Both the position numbers and the translations under genes were made by a program. Below, piece after piece: positions 27,421 to 36,463 of a DNA stretch of 64,000 nucleotides. A model generated the notes under the pieces. The model worked only from the letters and a program-made list of their open reading frames with translations. It was not told the origin of the DNA and searched no databases. The first letter of the stretch is position 1; each line of letters starts with the position of its first letter. The stretch comes from Gemmatimonadaceae bacterium (GTDB taxonomy: Bacteria; Gemmatimonadota; Gemmatimonadetes; Gemmatimonadales; Gemmatimonadaceae). The stretch covers positions 1-64,000 of the forward strand of contig DASQFN010000122.1 of the NCBI GenBank assembly GCA_035633115.1, written 5' to 3'.

Positions 27421-28529
27421 TGGTTCCTGCCTTTCATCACGACTTCCTCGAGGTGCGAGATTGTATTGTCCGCCGCTTTGGTCCAGGTGAAATCTTCGGC
27501 AAAACGCCGGCCTCCCTCGCCCATCATCCTCACGAGCGAGGGAGAGGCCGCAAGCGTGCGCATTGCCGCGGCCATTGCGGTGATTTCTCCGTGCGGCACG
27601 AGTATCCCCGTCTCCCCGTCGACAACGGATTCGCGGATCCCGGGCGATTTGCTCGCGATGACCGGGGTTCCGCACGCCGCAGCCTCCATGTTGCTGATTC
27701 CCCAGCCTTCCTTAGGTGACGCAAGCATCGCTGCCCATGCACGCCGGAGCAACATGAGCTTCGTCTCTTCCGGAACGAAACCAAGAAACTGCACTTGCCT
27801 TTGCAGCCCGAGATCCGCGACGAGTTTTTCCAGCGCTGGTCGATGGTCACCCGTGCCTGCAATATCGAGCGTTGCGGTTTTGTCAGCGAGCTCGGCAAAT
27901 GCACGGATGATCAAGTCCACGCCCTTGTAGCGTTTGAGCCGTCCGATGTAAAGGAAGCGGGGATCGGGCGAGCGCACGGAGTAATCGGGAGTAAGCGCTT
28001 CCGTGTCCACACCATTATAGATCACGCGAACGTGGCTCTGTGGTACGCCGCGTAGCGCGAGGTCGTGAGCAGTGCTCTTGCTCACGGCCTGGAACGGAAC
28101 GTTGCGGTAGAGCCAGCCGATTGGACGCTCCGCGAGCCAGAGGGCGGCGGCAAGAGGCGCGGCAGTCTCACGGAACGCCGTCGCTCCAAAGAGATGATGC
28201 ACGAGACCGACCAGGCGTTCGATTCTCCATAGCGGCGTATAGAGTGGAGCCTTGTTCAGGTCCTCTATGACCACGTCGAATTGCCGCCAAGCGAGGTGCT
28301 CCCTGTAATATCCCAACGCAAGAAACGGATAGGTGTGCCGAGACCCGACCCGGTGCACGTGAATTCCGTCGAGCACAGTTTGGGGCGCGGATTCCTTCCA
28401 TCCACTGCAGAGCAGGTCGACTTCGTGCCCTCGCGCTGCAAGTCGGCCGAATATCTGATGAAGGTGCAGCTCCGCTCCGCCGGCCTGCGGATTCTCGCGG
28501 TCGAGCCAGTTCAGGATGAGGATGCGCAC
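27411..28529 (-). CDS. Glycosyltransferase, family 4 (GT-B fold)
   Basis: The 372-residue cytoplasmic protein has the N-terminal GT4 half (MRILILNWLDRENPQAGGAELHLHQIFGRLAARGHEV) and the nucleotide-sugar half with RFLYIGRLKRYKGVDLIIRAF. The E-x7-E motif is ASPKEGWGISNMEAAACGTPVIAS. The donor and acceptor cannot be told. It is the only envelope-sugar gene in this housekeeping run, overlapping nusB by one base and hpf by 10. Confidence 0.9.
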   Translation of the reverse strand: MRILILNWLDRENPQAGGAELHLHQIFGRLAARGHEVDLLCSGWKESAPQTVLDGIHVHRVGSRHTYPFLALGYYREHLAWRQFDVVIEDLNKAPLYTPLWRIERLVGLVHHLFGATAFRETAAPLAAALWLAERPIGWLYRNVPFQAVSKSTAHDLALRGVPQSHVRVIYNGVDTEALTPDYSVRSPDPRFLYIGRLKRYKGVDLIIRAFAELADKTATLDIAGTGDHRPALEKLVADLGLQRQVQFLGFVPEETKLMLLRRAWAAMLASPKEGWGISNMEAAACGTPVIASKSPGIRESVVDGETGILVPHGEITAMAAAMRTLAASPSLVRMMGEGGRRFAEDFTWTKAADNTISHLEEVVMKGRNQWR

Positions 28530-28939
28530 TAAAGAACGCCGGCACGTCGCGCATAGGCGTCGAGGACCCCGTTCACGAAGCGCGCGCCCGCCGCGCTGCC
28601 GAAACGCTCTGCGAGTCGCACAGCTTCCTGAATCACAACGCGAGGCGGCGTCTCTCGACGCTCGAGCTCAGCCGCACCGAGTCGCAGCACGCAGCGCTCG
28701 ATTGCGCCGATCCTCTCGAGCCGCCAGTTGTCGGTGACATCAACCAGACCAGCGTCGAGCTCCTCGTGTGAGCCGGCGACCGTCCGCACGATCTCGCCGG
28801 CAAACTTGCGCTCCTCCGGACTCACCGCGAGATCGTCCCAGACTCGAACCGCCACTTTCGCGAGATCCTGGCCTGGCCGCACATCCCAGGCGTAAAGCGC
28901 CTGCAGCGCGCGTGCGCGGCCCCTGGTCTCAACTCTCAT
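28529..28939 (-). CDS. nusB: Transcription antitermination factor NusB
   Basis: The 136-residue all-helical protein begins RGRARALQALYAWDV. It carries NWRLERIGAIERCVLRLGAAELE and PRVVIQEAVRLAERFGSAAGARFVNGVLDAYAR, the NusB fingerprint. It binds boxA RNA with NusE for rRNA antitermination. It overlaps ribH by 11 bp, the common ribH-nusB order. Confidence 0.95.
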   Translation of the reverse strand: MRVETRGRARALQALYAWDVRPGQDLAKVAVRVWDDLAVSPEERKFAGEIVRTVAGSHEELDAGLVDVTDNWRLERIGAIERCVLRLGAAELERRETPPRVVIQEAVRLAERFGSAAGARFVNGVLDAYARRAGVL

Positions 28940-29408
28940 CGGTCGCGTCCAGATGCTGCATCAGATCAGCCATCTCGAGCGCCGCGACGGCCGCGTCCCA
29001 ACCCTTGTTGCCATGCACGCCACCGGCCCGCTCTTCAGCCTGCTCGACGTTGTCGCACGTCAGCAATCCAAAACCGAGCGGGATATCGGATTCGTTCGCC
29101 GCATCGGCCAGACCGCGCGAGGCTTCGCCGGCCACATAGTCGAAGTGCGGAGTGTCTCCCCGAATGACGGCCCCGAGTGCGACCACGGCATCGTAGCGCT
29201 CGCTGCCCATCGCGCCGCGCACAGCGAGCGGCAGCTCCCATGCACCGGGCACCCAGTACACGTCGATGTCCTCGAACGCGGTGCCGTGCCGCACCAGTGC
29301 GTCGAGAGCTCCGTCCACCAGCGCGCGGGTGATCGGCTCGTTGAATCGGCTTGCGACGACCGCGACGCGCCTGCCCTGGCCACGCGGCGTACCACTCAGC
29401 TCGGCCAT
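28929..29408 (-). CDS. ribH: 6,7-dimethyl-8-ribityllumazine synthase
   Basis: RibH condenses dihydroxybutanone phosphate with the ribitylamino-uracil to give lumazine. The 159-residue protein shows VAVVASRFNEPITRALVDGALDAL, YWVPGAWELPLAVRGA, and VALGAVIRGDTPHFDYVAGEASRGLADA with the catalytic His of this segment. The start codon follows the ribBA stop with no gap. Confidence 0.95.
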   Translation of the reverse strand: MAELSGTPRGQGRRVAVVASRFNEPITRALVDGALDALVRHGTAFEDIDVYWVPGAWELPLAVRGAMGSERYDAVVALGAVIRGDTPHFDYVAGEASRGLADAANESDIPLGFGLLTCDNVEQAEERAGGVHGNKGWDAAVAALEMADLMQHLDATDES

Positions 29409-30617
29409 TCAGGAGGCGAGGAGGTGGCCTAGCTTGTCGCGCTTGGTGTCGAGGTAATCGGAGTTCTCAGCCGTAGCGGGCTGAACGATCGGCACCCTTT
29501 CCTCCACAGCGAGGCCGTACCCTTCGAGGCCGATCAGCTTGCGCGGGTTGTTCGTGAGGGGCCGAAGCTTCTTGACACCGACGTCGAGAAGTATCTGCGC
29601 ACCTATGCCGTAGTTGCGAAGGTCGGGCTTGAAGCCGAGCTGCTGGTTGGCCTCGACCGTGTCGACGCCCGTGTCCTGGAGCTCGTACGCCTTGAGCTTG
29701 TTGAGCAGTCCGATGCCCCTGCCCTCCTGGTCGAGGTAGACGATCACTCCCAGCCCTTCCCGGGAGATCATCTCCATCGCCGTATGCAGCTGCCATCCGC
29801 AGTCACAGCGAAGCGAATGGAACACGTCACCGGTGAGACACTTCGAGTGCATCCGCACCAGCACACTGTCCGTCGCCCTCTCGACGTCGCCGAACACGAG
29901 CGCAATGTGCTCATGGTCGTCCACGTCATTGCGGTAGCCGATCACTCGCCATACGCCGACTTCAGTCGGCAGTCGGGCTTCTGCGACACGATGCACCAGA
30001 CGCTCGGACTTGAGCCGGTGTGCCACGAGCTGCGCAACCGTAATGAAGGTGAGCCGGTGTTTCTCCGCGAACTCCTCGAGCTGCGGTCGGCGCGCCGTCG
30101 TGCCGTCTTCATTCAGAACCTCGCAGACTACTCCCGCAGGATAGACTCCGCCCAGACGCGCGAGATCTACGGCCGCTTCAGTATGACCTACACGCTGGAG
30201 CACTCCGCCCTCGCGGGCGCGCAGGGGAAAGATGTGGCCCGGCCGGCGCAGATCCGCGGGCACCGTGGCAGGATCGACAGCGACGAGAATTGTCTTTGCC
30301 CGATCCTGCGCACTGACACCCGTGGTAACGCCAAATCGGTGCGCAGCGTCGATGCTCACCGTGAACGCGGTTCGCTGCTCCTCCGTGTTCTGCTCGCTTT
30401 GCTGCGGGAGCCGAAGCTGGTCAGCTCGGTCGCCGGTAAGCGCCAGGCAGATCAACCCGCCGGCGTTCCGAATCATGAAGTTTATGAGCTCGGGCGTAAC
30501 GAGCGACGCGGCGCAGATGAGGTCGCCCTCGTTCTCGCGGTCCTCGTCGTCGGCAACAAGGATCATCCGGCCCGCCTTGATGTCGGCAACTGCCTGCTCG
30601 ACCGTTCCAAATCCCAT
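29409..30617 (-). CDS. ribBA: DHBP synthase / GTP cyclohydrolase II bifunctional enzyme
   Basis: The ~402-residue fusion makes both precursors of riboflavin. The N-terminal half (DHBP synthase) has DDEDRENEGDLI and HTEAAVDLARLGG. The C-terminal half (GTP cyclohydrolase II) has VRMHSKCLTGDVFHSLRCDCGWQL with three zinc Cys, and YLDQEGRGIGLLNKLKAYELQD. The ATG at 30617 has AAGGGA upstream and starts 11 bp after ribE, so it is preferred to a TTG eight codons earlier. Confidence 0.95.
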   Translation of the reverse strand: MGFGTVEQAVADIKAGRMILVADDEDRENEGDLICAASLVTPELINFMIRNAGGLICLALTGDRADQLRLPQQSEQNTEEQRTAFTVSIDAAHRFGVTTGVSAQDRAKTILVAVDPATVPADLRRPGHIFPLRAREGGVLQRVGHTEAAVDLARLGGVYPAGVVCEVLNEDGTTARRPQLEEFAEKHRLTFITVAQLVAHRLKSERLVHRVAEARLPTEVGVWRVIGYRNDVDDHEHIALVFGDVERATDSVLVRMHSKCLTGDVFHSLRCDCGWQLHTAMEMISREGLGVIVYLDQEGRGIGLLNKLKAYELQDTGVDTVEANQQLGFKPDLRNYGIGAQILLDVGVKKLRPLTNNPRKLIGLEGYGLAVEERVPIVQPATAENSDYLDTKRDKLGHLLAS

Positions 30618-30628
30618 TTCAGTTCCCT

Positions 30629-31243
30629 TTAGTCCGACCAACCGCCAGGTCGGGAGTTGAAATACGGCGCCGCCAGGCGCCGCACGTATTTGCCAATGAC
30701 ATCGGTCTCGACGTGCACCCGACTACCCGGTGCGAGATCACCAAGCGCACTGTGGTTCAAGGTGTATTCTATGAGCGAGACTTGCAACCGGTTGGCGGTT
30801 ATCGCGTTGACGGTGAGGCTAACGCCGTCGATAGCCACTGATCCATGCGGAACCACCCAGTCCGTCAGGAACTCCGGAATGTCGATATCGACGAGCAGCG
30901 CATCGTCGAGTTTCTCAGTTGACAGCACGGAGCCAACGGCGTCCACATGACCCTGGACAATGTGACCTCCGAAGCGGCGATTGGCTCGCATCGCTCGCTC
31001 GAGGTTCACGCGCTTGCCGGCGCCCCATTCTTCGATCGTGGTGCGCTCGAGCGTCGTAACTATGGCGGCCACCGTGAAGAACCCGGCTCGGGCAGCAAGC
31101 ACAGTCAGGCACGCGCCGTTCACGGCAATGCTCTCTCCGTCGGTGAGGTCGCTGAATGTCGAACGAATCTCGAGCGTGTGGCCCGAAGATGATCTCTTCA
31201 CCGACTCGACAGTTCCAACGTCTTCGATCAGTCCAGTGAACAT
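30629..31243 (-). CDS. ribE: Riboflavin synthase (alpha chain)
   Basis: The 204-residue protein starts MFTGLIEDVGTV and contains two lumazine-binding beta-barrels, each with a G-E-S-I-A-V-N-G-A-C-L-T-V-like segment (second copy VAIDGVSLTVN). It dismutates two lumazines to riboflavin. Its ATG overlaps the ribD stop by one base. Confidence 0.95.
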   Translation of the reverse strand: MFTGLIEDVGTVESVKRSSSGHTLEIRSTFSDLTDGESIAVNGACLTVLAARAGFFTVAAIVTTLERTTIEEWGAGKRVNLERAMRANRRFGGHIVQGHVDAVGSVLSTEKLDDALLVDIDIPEFLTDWVVPHGSVAIDGVSLTVNAITANRLQVSLIEYTLNHSALGDLAPGSRVHVETDVIGKYVRRLAAPYFNSRPGGWSD

Positions 31244-32295
31244 CAGAGCGGAGTCGGAGAATAGATGGTCATGACGTCATCCCCGAATCGCTCCGTCCGG
31301 AGAGCATGAAAGCGGGGTGCGTGCGCCAGATCGTGTACCGCTACTCCCGCAAAAGCGTTCAATGATCCGGCGCCGAACACGATCGGTGCCTGAAAGATAA
31401 TCAGCCTGTCGACGCTGCCCTCTCCGAGAAAGGATGCAGCCAGCCCCGCTCCGCCTTCGACGAGGAGCGAAGTGATTCCCCGCGCTTTGAGCTTCGCCAG
31501 GGCGTCGTCGAGGTTGCGCGCGCGGATTGCCTCTACCCCCGCCTTTAGGAGATCGGCGGGGAGCCGCGCGGTGCGCGTGGTAATGAGAACGGTTGGAACT
31601 TCCCGCGCTGTTCTCGCGAGCACGCTGTTGGCGCCCAGCCGCGCGTGGCGATCGAATACGATGCGTACCGGCTGCGCACGCGGAGGCGGATCGATCCGGG
31701 CGGTGAGGAGTGGGTCGTCTGCAATCGCCGTGGCAATCCCCACCGCGACTGCATCGTGAGCCGCGCGTAATTTCTGCACTTCAACGCGGGCGAGTGGACC
31801 CGTGAGCCAGCCGCGGGTTCTCTCGGCATCCGCGATCGCGCCATCTAACGAGATAGCGAGCTTGAGAGTCACCCACGGCCGCTGAAGACTGAATGACGCG
31901 AGAAACGGCGCGTTCAGCTCGTTTGCCTCAGCTTCGAGGACGCCGAAGTCGACCGTAACGCCGCCCGCTCGGAGGCGATCGGCGCCGCCGCCCGCCAGTG
32001 GATTCGGATCCTTTACTGCGGCGACAACGCGCGTGATGCCTGCCGCGAGAATCGCATCGGTGCACGGCGGAGTGCGCCCCTCGTGATTGCACGGCTCGAG
32101 ATTGACGTAAAGCGTCGCTCCCGTGGCGCGGCGGCCCGCCGCGCCGATTGCCACGACTTCCGCGTGCGGCTCGCCTGCCCGAGCGTGATGACCCTCGCCG
32201 ACAATTGCGCCGTCGCTGACAACGACGGCTCCCACCAATGGATTGGGAGCCGTCTGACCCAGCCCGAGCTGCGCGAGCTCGAGCGCCCTCGCCAT
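31243..32295 (-). CDS. ribD: Riboflavin deaminase/reductase
   Basis: The bifunctional ~350-residue enzyme has the N-terminal deaminase with HAEVVAIGAAG and EPCNHEGRTPPCTDAI (zinc His and Cys). The C-terminal reductase has WVTLKLAISLDGAIA and LLVEGGAGLAASFL. The ATG at 32295 gives MARALELAQLGLGQTAPNPLVGAVVV, close to the usual start. The open frame further up only reads through purM. It lies 22 bp after purM. Confidence 0.94.
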   Translation of the reverse strand: MARALELAQLGLGQTAPNPLVGAVVVSDGAIVGEGHHARAGEPHAEVVAIGAAGRRATGATLYVNLEPCNHEGRTPPCTDAILAAGITRVVAAVKDPNPLAGGGADRLRAGGVTVDFGVLEAEANELNAPFLASFSLQRPWVTLKLAISLDGAIADAERTRGWLTGPLARVEVQKLRAAHDAVAVGIATAIADDPLLTARIDPPPRAQPVRIVFDRHARLGANSVLARTAREVPTVLITTRTARLPADLLKAGVEAIRARNLDDALAKLKARGITSLLVEGGAGLAASFLGEGSVDRLIIFQAPIVFGAGSLNAFAGVAVHDLAHAPRFHALRTERFGDDVMTIYSPTPL

Positions 32296-32317
32296 GAAAG
32301 CGGCGTCCCTGGTTTCG

Positions 32318-33346
32318 TCAGTCGAGGACGACGTTGCCGCTCCCGGCTCGAATCTCCCCCATCGGCCATGCGGCGATACCGGCGGCGTCAACCTCGCGCA
32401 CGATCTGGTCGGCGTATTCGGGCGCTGCGATCACGACCATTCCGACACCCATGTTGAACACGCGGAACATTTCGTCGCGCGGAACCTCTCCGGCCTTTTC
32501 GAGTTGGCCAAAAAGCGGCGGGACATCCCAACTTCTCAAATCGACGATCGCGTCGAGGTTTGCCGGCAGCGCGCGATCGAGATTCCCAGGCAGCCCGCCG
32601 CCGGTGATATGCGCCATTGCATGGATTTTCTCCAGCATCGGTTTCAGAATCGAGAGGTATGACCGATGGACCGTGAGCAGCGCATCCGCCACCGACTGAT
32701 CACTACCGGGAAACGGATCAGCAGGTCCGAGCTTCATTCGGTCCGAGACGATCTTCCTCGCCAGCGAGTAGCCATTCGTGTGGAGGCCGGAGCTGGCCAG
32801 CCCTACGAGCAGATCGCCTTCCTGCACGCGCTCCGATCCCTTGACCTCGTCTTCCTCGACGCACCCGACGATGAATCCGGCGAGATCATAGTCGGGCGGC
32901 GTGTAGATTCCGGGCATTTCCGCCGTCTCGCCGCCCACCAGGGCACACTCGTTTTCGCGACAGCCCGCGGCGACGCCCGTGACGACCTCCTCCAGCACGT
33001 CCGCATCGAGTGCTCCGAATGCGATGTAGTCGAGGAAAAACAGAGGGACGGCGCCCTGAGTCAGGATGTCGTTGACGCAATGATTGACGAGATCGTGACC
33101 GATTGTCGAATGACGTCCTGACTCTATTGCCACGCGAATCTTCGTGCCGACTCCGTCCGCACTGGAGACGAGCACGGGGTTCCGCATTCCGGCCGGAGCG
33201 CGAAACATTCCACCGAATCCGCCGAATCCTCCGAGGACTCCCGCGGTGTGTGTCGACGTGACGAGCTTCGCTATCCGTGATTTCGCTTCATCGGATACGG
33301 AGATGTCCACGCCTGCGTTGCGATAGCGGAGTGCGCCGCTCGTCAC
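32318..33346 (-). CDS. purM: Phosphoribosylformylglycinamidine cyclo-ligase (AIR synthetase)
   Basis: PurM carries out the fifth step of purine synthesis. The 342-residue protein shows VSSADGVGTKIRVA, LVGGETAEMPGIY, GLASSGLHTNGYSLAR and HITGGGLPGNLDRALP, all family landmarks. Its ATG overlaps the stop of the sugar-kinase gene (ATGA). Purine supply may explain its link to the riboflavin genes, whose pathway starts from GTP. Confidence 0.95.
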   Translation of the reverse strand: MTSGALRYRNAGVDISVSDEAKSRIAKLVTSTHTAGVLGGFGGFGGMFRAPAGMRNPVLVSSADGVGTKIRVAIESGRHSTIGHDLVNHCVNDILTQGAVPLFFLDYIAFGALDADVLEEVVTGVAAGCRENECALVGGETAEMPGIYTPPDYDLAGFIVGCVEEDEVKGSERVQEGDLLVGLASSGLHTNGYSLARKIVSDRMKLGPADPFPGSDQSVADALLTVHRSYLSILKPMLEKIHAMAHITGGGLPGNLDRALPANLDAIVDLRSWDVPPLFGQLEKAGEVPRDEMFRVFNMGVGMVVIAAPEYADQIVREVDAAGIAAWPMGEIRAGSGNVVLD

Positions 33347-34260
33347 GCAGGCAGCTCCTCTTCGAACGCCGTCAGGCTGCGAAGCTGCCGCACACGGTCG
33401 TCGACTTCCTGCCGCGTCAGCGTCATGAGTCGCTCCGTTGAAAATTTCTCCACGGCGAAGGAGCCAAGAGCCGATCCGTACATCACAGCACGGCGCATGT
33501 TTGCGTCACTCAGGTCCCCTGTCCGCGCGAGATAGCCGATGAAGCCGCCCGCGAACGAGTCCCCGGCCCCGGTGGGATCGAACACGCTCTCCAGCGGATA
33601 CGCGGTAGCGAAGAAAACGCTGTCACGGCTGAACATGAACGCGCCGTGCTCGCCCTTCTTGATGATGACGTGCGTTGGACCGAGCTCCATGATCCACTTG
33701 GCCGCCTGCACGAGGTTCACCTTTTCCGAGAGCTGCCTGGCTTCACCGTCGTTCAACGTGACGAGGTCGACCTTCCGGAGCAGATCGATCAGGTCCGGAC
33801 GGCGGCTCTGAATCCAGAAGTTCATCGTGTCGCACGCGACCAGCTTTGGACCCTTCACCTGATTGAGGACGTCGAGCTGCAGTCGCGGATCGATGTTCGC
33901 AAGGAAGACGAACGGCGCGTCGCGAAATTGCTCGGGGATCTTTGGGCTGAACCGTGAGAATACTCCGAGATGTGTCTCGAGAGTCTCCGCAGCGTTCAGA
34001 TCGTGGCGGTAGCGTCCTCTCCATCTGAAAGATGAGCCTTCCGCACGCTCGAGGCCGGCTAGATCGACGTTTCTCGCCGCCAGCGGCTCGAGCTTCGCCA
34101 TCGGATAATCCGTTCCGACTACTCCGACCAGCTGAACCCGCGTCAACAGGCTCGCTGCCGCGCTGAAAAAGGTCGCGGACCCGCCCAGTACGTCTTCGGC
34201 TTTTCCGAAAGGGGTCTCGACCGAGTCGAGCGCAACCGAGCCAACGACCAGTACGGTCAT
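33343..34260 (-). CDS. PfkB-family carbohydrate/nucleoside kinase
   Basis: The 305-residue protein begins MTVLVVGSVALDSVETP. It has the first PfkB signature (DVLGGSATFFSAAAS) and the second, catalytic signature FDPTGAGDSFAGGFIGYLA with the base Asp. The substrate is not decided by sequence; adenosine kinase-like and sugar kinase roles are both possible. The ATG at 34260 is preferred because upstream sequence in frame is not family-like and reaches into argS. Confidence 0.88.
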   Translation of the reverse strand: MTVLVVGSVALDSVETPFGKAEDVLGGSATFFSAAASLLTRVQLVGVVGTDYPMAKLEPLAARNVDLAGLERAEGSSFRWRGRYRHDLNAAETLETHLGVFSRFSPKIPEQFRDAPFVFLANIDPRLQLDVLNQVKGPKLVACDTMNFWIQSRRPDLIDLLRKVDLVTLNDGEARQLSEKVNLVQAAKWIMELGPTHVIIKKGEHGAFMFSRDSVFFATAYPLESVFDPTGAGDSFAGGFIGYLARTGDLSDANMRRAVMYGSALGSFAVEKFSTERLMTLTRQEVDDRVRQLRSLTAFEEELPA

Positions 34261-34295
34261 GATTTCTGGGTGAGGGTTGGACGAGGCGACGACGA

Positions 34296-35945
34296 CTACA
34301 TCCGCTCTGGAGCGCTGACGCCAAGGATCGCCAGCGCGTTCCGAATCGTGACCTGTGCTGCTCGCGCCAGACCGAGCCGGGCCTGCGTCACCGCTTCCGG
34401 CTGGCCGAGGACGTGGTGCTTGTGATACCAAAGGTGCGTCAGCCGGGCAGTCTCCGTCAGATAAGCCACCACGCGCTGAGGCTCGAGAGCCGCCGCAGCG
34501 CCCGCTACCACGGCAGGAAAATCCGCCAGCGCCTTTATGAGCTGCTGCTCCTCCGGCTCGTTGAGGACGCTGAGGTCGACGCCGGCGACGGAGAACGCCT
34601 CGCGATCGAGCTCACCCACACGGAATATCCCGCACATCCGCGCGTGCGCCATCTGCACGTAATACACGGGGTTCTCTTCGGACTGCTTTACCGCAACGTC
34701 GATGTCGAACACGAGCTGCGAGTCGCTCTTACGCATGAGGAAAAAAAATCGCACGGCATCGCGCCCGACTTCGTTGATCAGGTCGCGGACAGTGACGTAG
34801 CTCCCTGCCCGCTTGGAGATTTTTACCTCCTCGCCGGATTTCATCACTGTGACCATCTGATGCAGCACGTACTCGGGATAGTCCGGCACGATCCCCATCC
34901 CCAGGGCCTGGAGGCCCGCCCTCACACGCGTGACGGTGCTGTGATGATCCGCTCCCTGAACGTCTATCGCGCGATGGTACCCACGCTCCCATTTCGTCAC
35001 GTGATACGCCACATCGGGAACGAAATACGTGAAATCACCGCCTTTCTCTGCGCTCTTCCGCATCACGCGGTCCTTGTCGTCGCCGTAATCGGTCGTGCGA
35101 AGATACAAGGCTCCGGAGTCCTCATACGTCTTGCCCGACTCGACCAGCGCGTTAACGGTCTCGTCGACTTTTCCACCCGTGTAGAGCGATGACTCGAGGA
35201 AGTAGTTGTCGAACTTGACGCTAAACGCCAGCAGATCGAGATCCTGTTCGTTGCGCAGCTCGGCCACCGCGAAGCGTCGTACCGCATCGATGTCCGGCGA
35301 GGCGCCGTCAATGTCGTGCGTCACGAGAAACTTTTCGGCGATCTCTCGAATGTATTCCCCGTGATATCCGCCTTCCGGAATCTCACCCCCCGCTCCGCGG
35401 ATTTCGTCGATGCGGGCACGAACGCTCGCGGCCAGATTCTCTATCTGCGCACCGGCATCGTTGTAGTAGAACTCACGCGTGACATTCCATCCCGTCCACT
35501 CGAGGAGTGTGGCGATTGCATCGCCGAGTGCAGCCTGCCTTCCGTGGCCGACGTGAAGAGGCCCGGTAGGATTTGCCGAGACGAACTCGACATTTACCGG
35601 CTGGCCGCGGCCTTCATCGCTCCTGCCGAAGCTCTCACCAGCTTCAATCACCTCTCGCACACTCTCCGCGACGTAGCGGGGATCGAGCCGGAAGTTCATG
35701 AAGCCCGGGCCCGCGATCTCGACGCTCTCCACTCCCGCTTCCTCGAGGTGCATCTGATCCCGCAGAGCTGCAGCGATCTCGGCGGGGCGCTTCCGAAGCG
35801 GACGGGCAAGAGTCATCGCAAGGTTCGACGCCCAGTCGCCGAGGGCCGGATCGCGCGGGCGCTCGACCACGGGCTCGACATCGCCCGCGCCAAGCTCACG
35901 CGCCGCTCTCGCGAGCTCGGCGCGTATCAGATCGGGCGCGTTCAC
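34296..35945 (-). CDS. argS: Arginyl-tRNA synthetase
   Basis: The 549-residue class I synthetase has an N-terminal Add1-like domain and the HIGH box as HVGHGRQ within SANPTGPLHVGHGRQAALGD. A degenerate KMSKS appears as VKISKRAG. The C-terminal DALR anticodon domain has VAYLTETARLTHLWYHKHHVL. It overlaps the FmdB-like gene by 4 bp. Confidence 0.95.
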   Translation of the reverse strand: MNAPDLIRAELARAARELGAGDVEPVVERPRDPALGDWASNLAMTLARPLRKRPAEIAAALRDQMHLEEAGVESVEIAGPGFMNFRLDPRYVAESVREVIEAGESFGRSDEGRGQPVNVEFVSANPTGPLHVGHGRQAALGDAIATLLEWTGWNVTREFYYNDAGAQIENLAASVRARIDEIRGAGGEIPEGGYHGEYIREIAEKFLVTHDIDGASPDIDAVRRFAVAELRNEQDLDLLAFSVKFDNYFLESSLYTGGKVDETVNALVESGKTYEDSGALYLRTTDYGDDKDRVMRKSAEKGGDFTYFVPDVAYHVTKWERGYHRAIDVQGADHHSTVTRVRAGLQALGMGIVPDYPEYVLHQMVTVMKSGEEVKISKRAGSYVTVRDLINEVGRDAVRFFFLMRKSDSQLVFDIDVAVKQSEENPVYYVQMAHARMCGIFRVGELDREAFSVAGVDLSVLNEPEEQQLIKALADFPAVVAGAAAALEPQRVVAYLTETARLTHLWYHKHHVLGQPEAVTQARLGLARAAQVTIRNALAILGVSAPERM

Positions 35946-36352
35946 TCGCCGGTTTTACCTTTGGGCGCCGCCTTTTGTTTTTCGGCGGGTGTGGCTGTCG
36001 GCGCTGCTGCGCTCGCCGCAGCTGCGGCTGGCTTCGACTTCTCTGTCGCGGGAGATTCCGGAGCGGGGCTCGCTCCTTCAGGAGTCTTGACTTCCGCTTT
36101 CTTGGCAGCGTCGGATGCTTCGGTTTTGGTTTTCTCGGCGGAGATGGCCTCCCGCTCCGCTTTCTTTCCGTCCTTCCCGTAGTCGGTGATGTAGAAGCCC
36201 GATCCCTTGAATACCAACCCGGCCGTCGACATGAGACGGTTCGCCACCTCGCCGCAAGCCGGGCAGCGCTCCTCCGTCGGTGCGGCGTTTATCGAGCGAT
36301 AGAACTTCTCAAAATCGTGCCCTTCCGGGCAGCGGTATTCGTAGAGCGGCAT
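35942..36352 (-). CDS. FmdB-family zinc-ribbon protein with a low-complexity tail
   Basis: The 136-residue protein starts MPLYEYRCPEGHDFEKFY and has CPACG, giving the zinc-ribbon found in FmdB-type regulators (residues 1-45). A GSGFYITDYG segment follows that recurs in the family. Residues ~65-136 are Ala/Lys/Pro/Glu-rich and presumably disordered. The partner is unknown; family members are small and often placed beside housekeeping genes. It heads the long co-directional run ending at metK. Confidence 0.85.
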   Translation of the reverse strand: MPLYEYRCPEGHDFEKFYRSINAAPTEERCPACGEVANRLMSTAGLVFKGSGFYITDYGKDGKKAEREAISAEKTKTEASDAAKKAEVKTPEGASPAPESPATEKSKPAAAAASAAAPTATPAEKQKAAPKGKTGE

Positions 36353-36463
36353 GCTCGAATTGCGAGGGGGCTACGAGTGTGGGGGAATTAGCAAAGTTAC
36401 GCGAGAAAGACCCTCCACTCAAGCCACTCTATTGTTGCAATGGGCCGCAAAAATACGCTGGCT

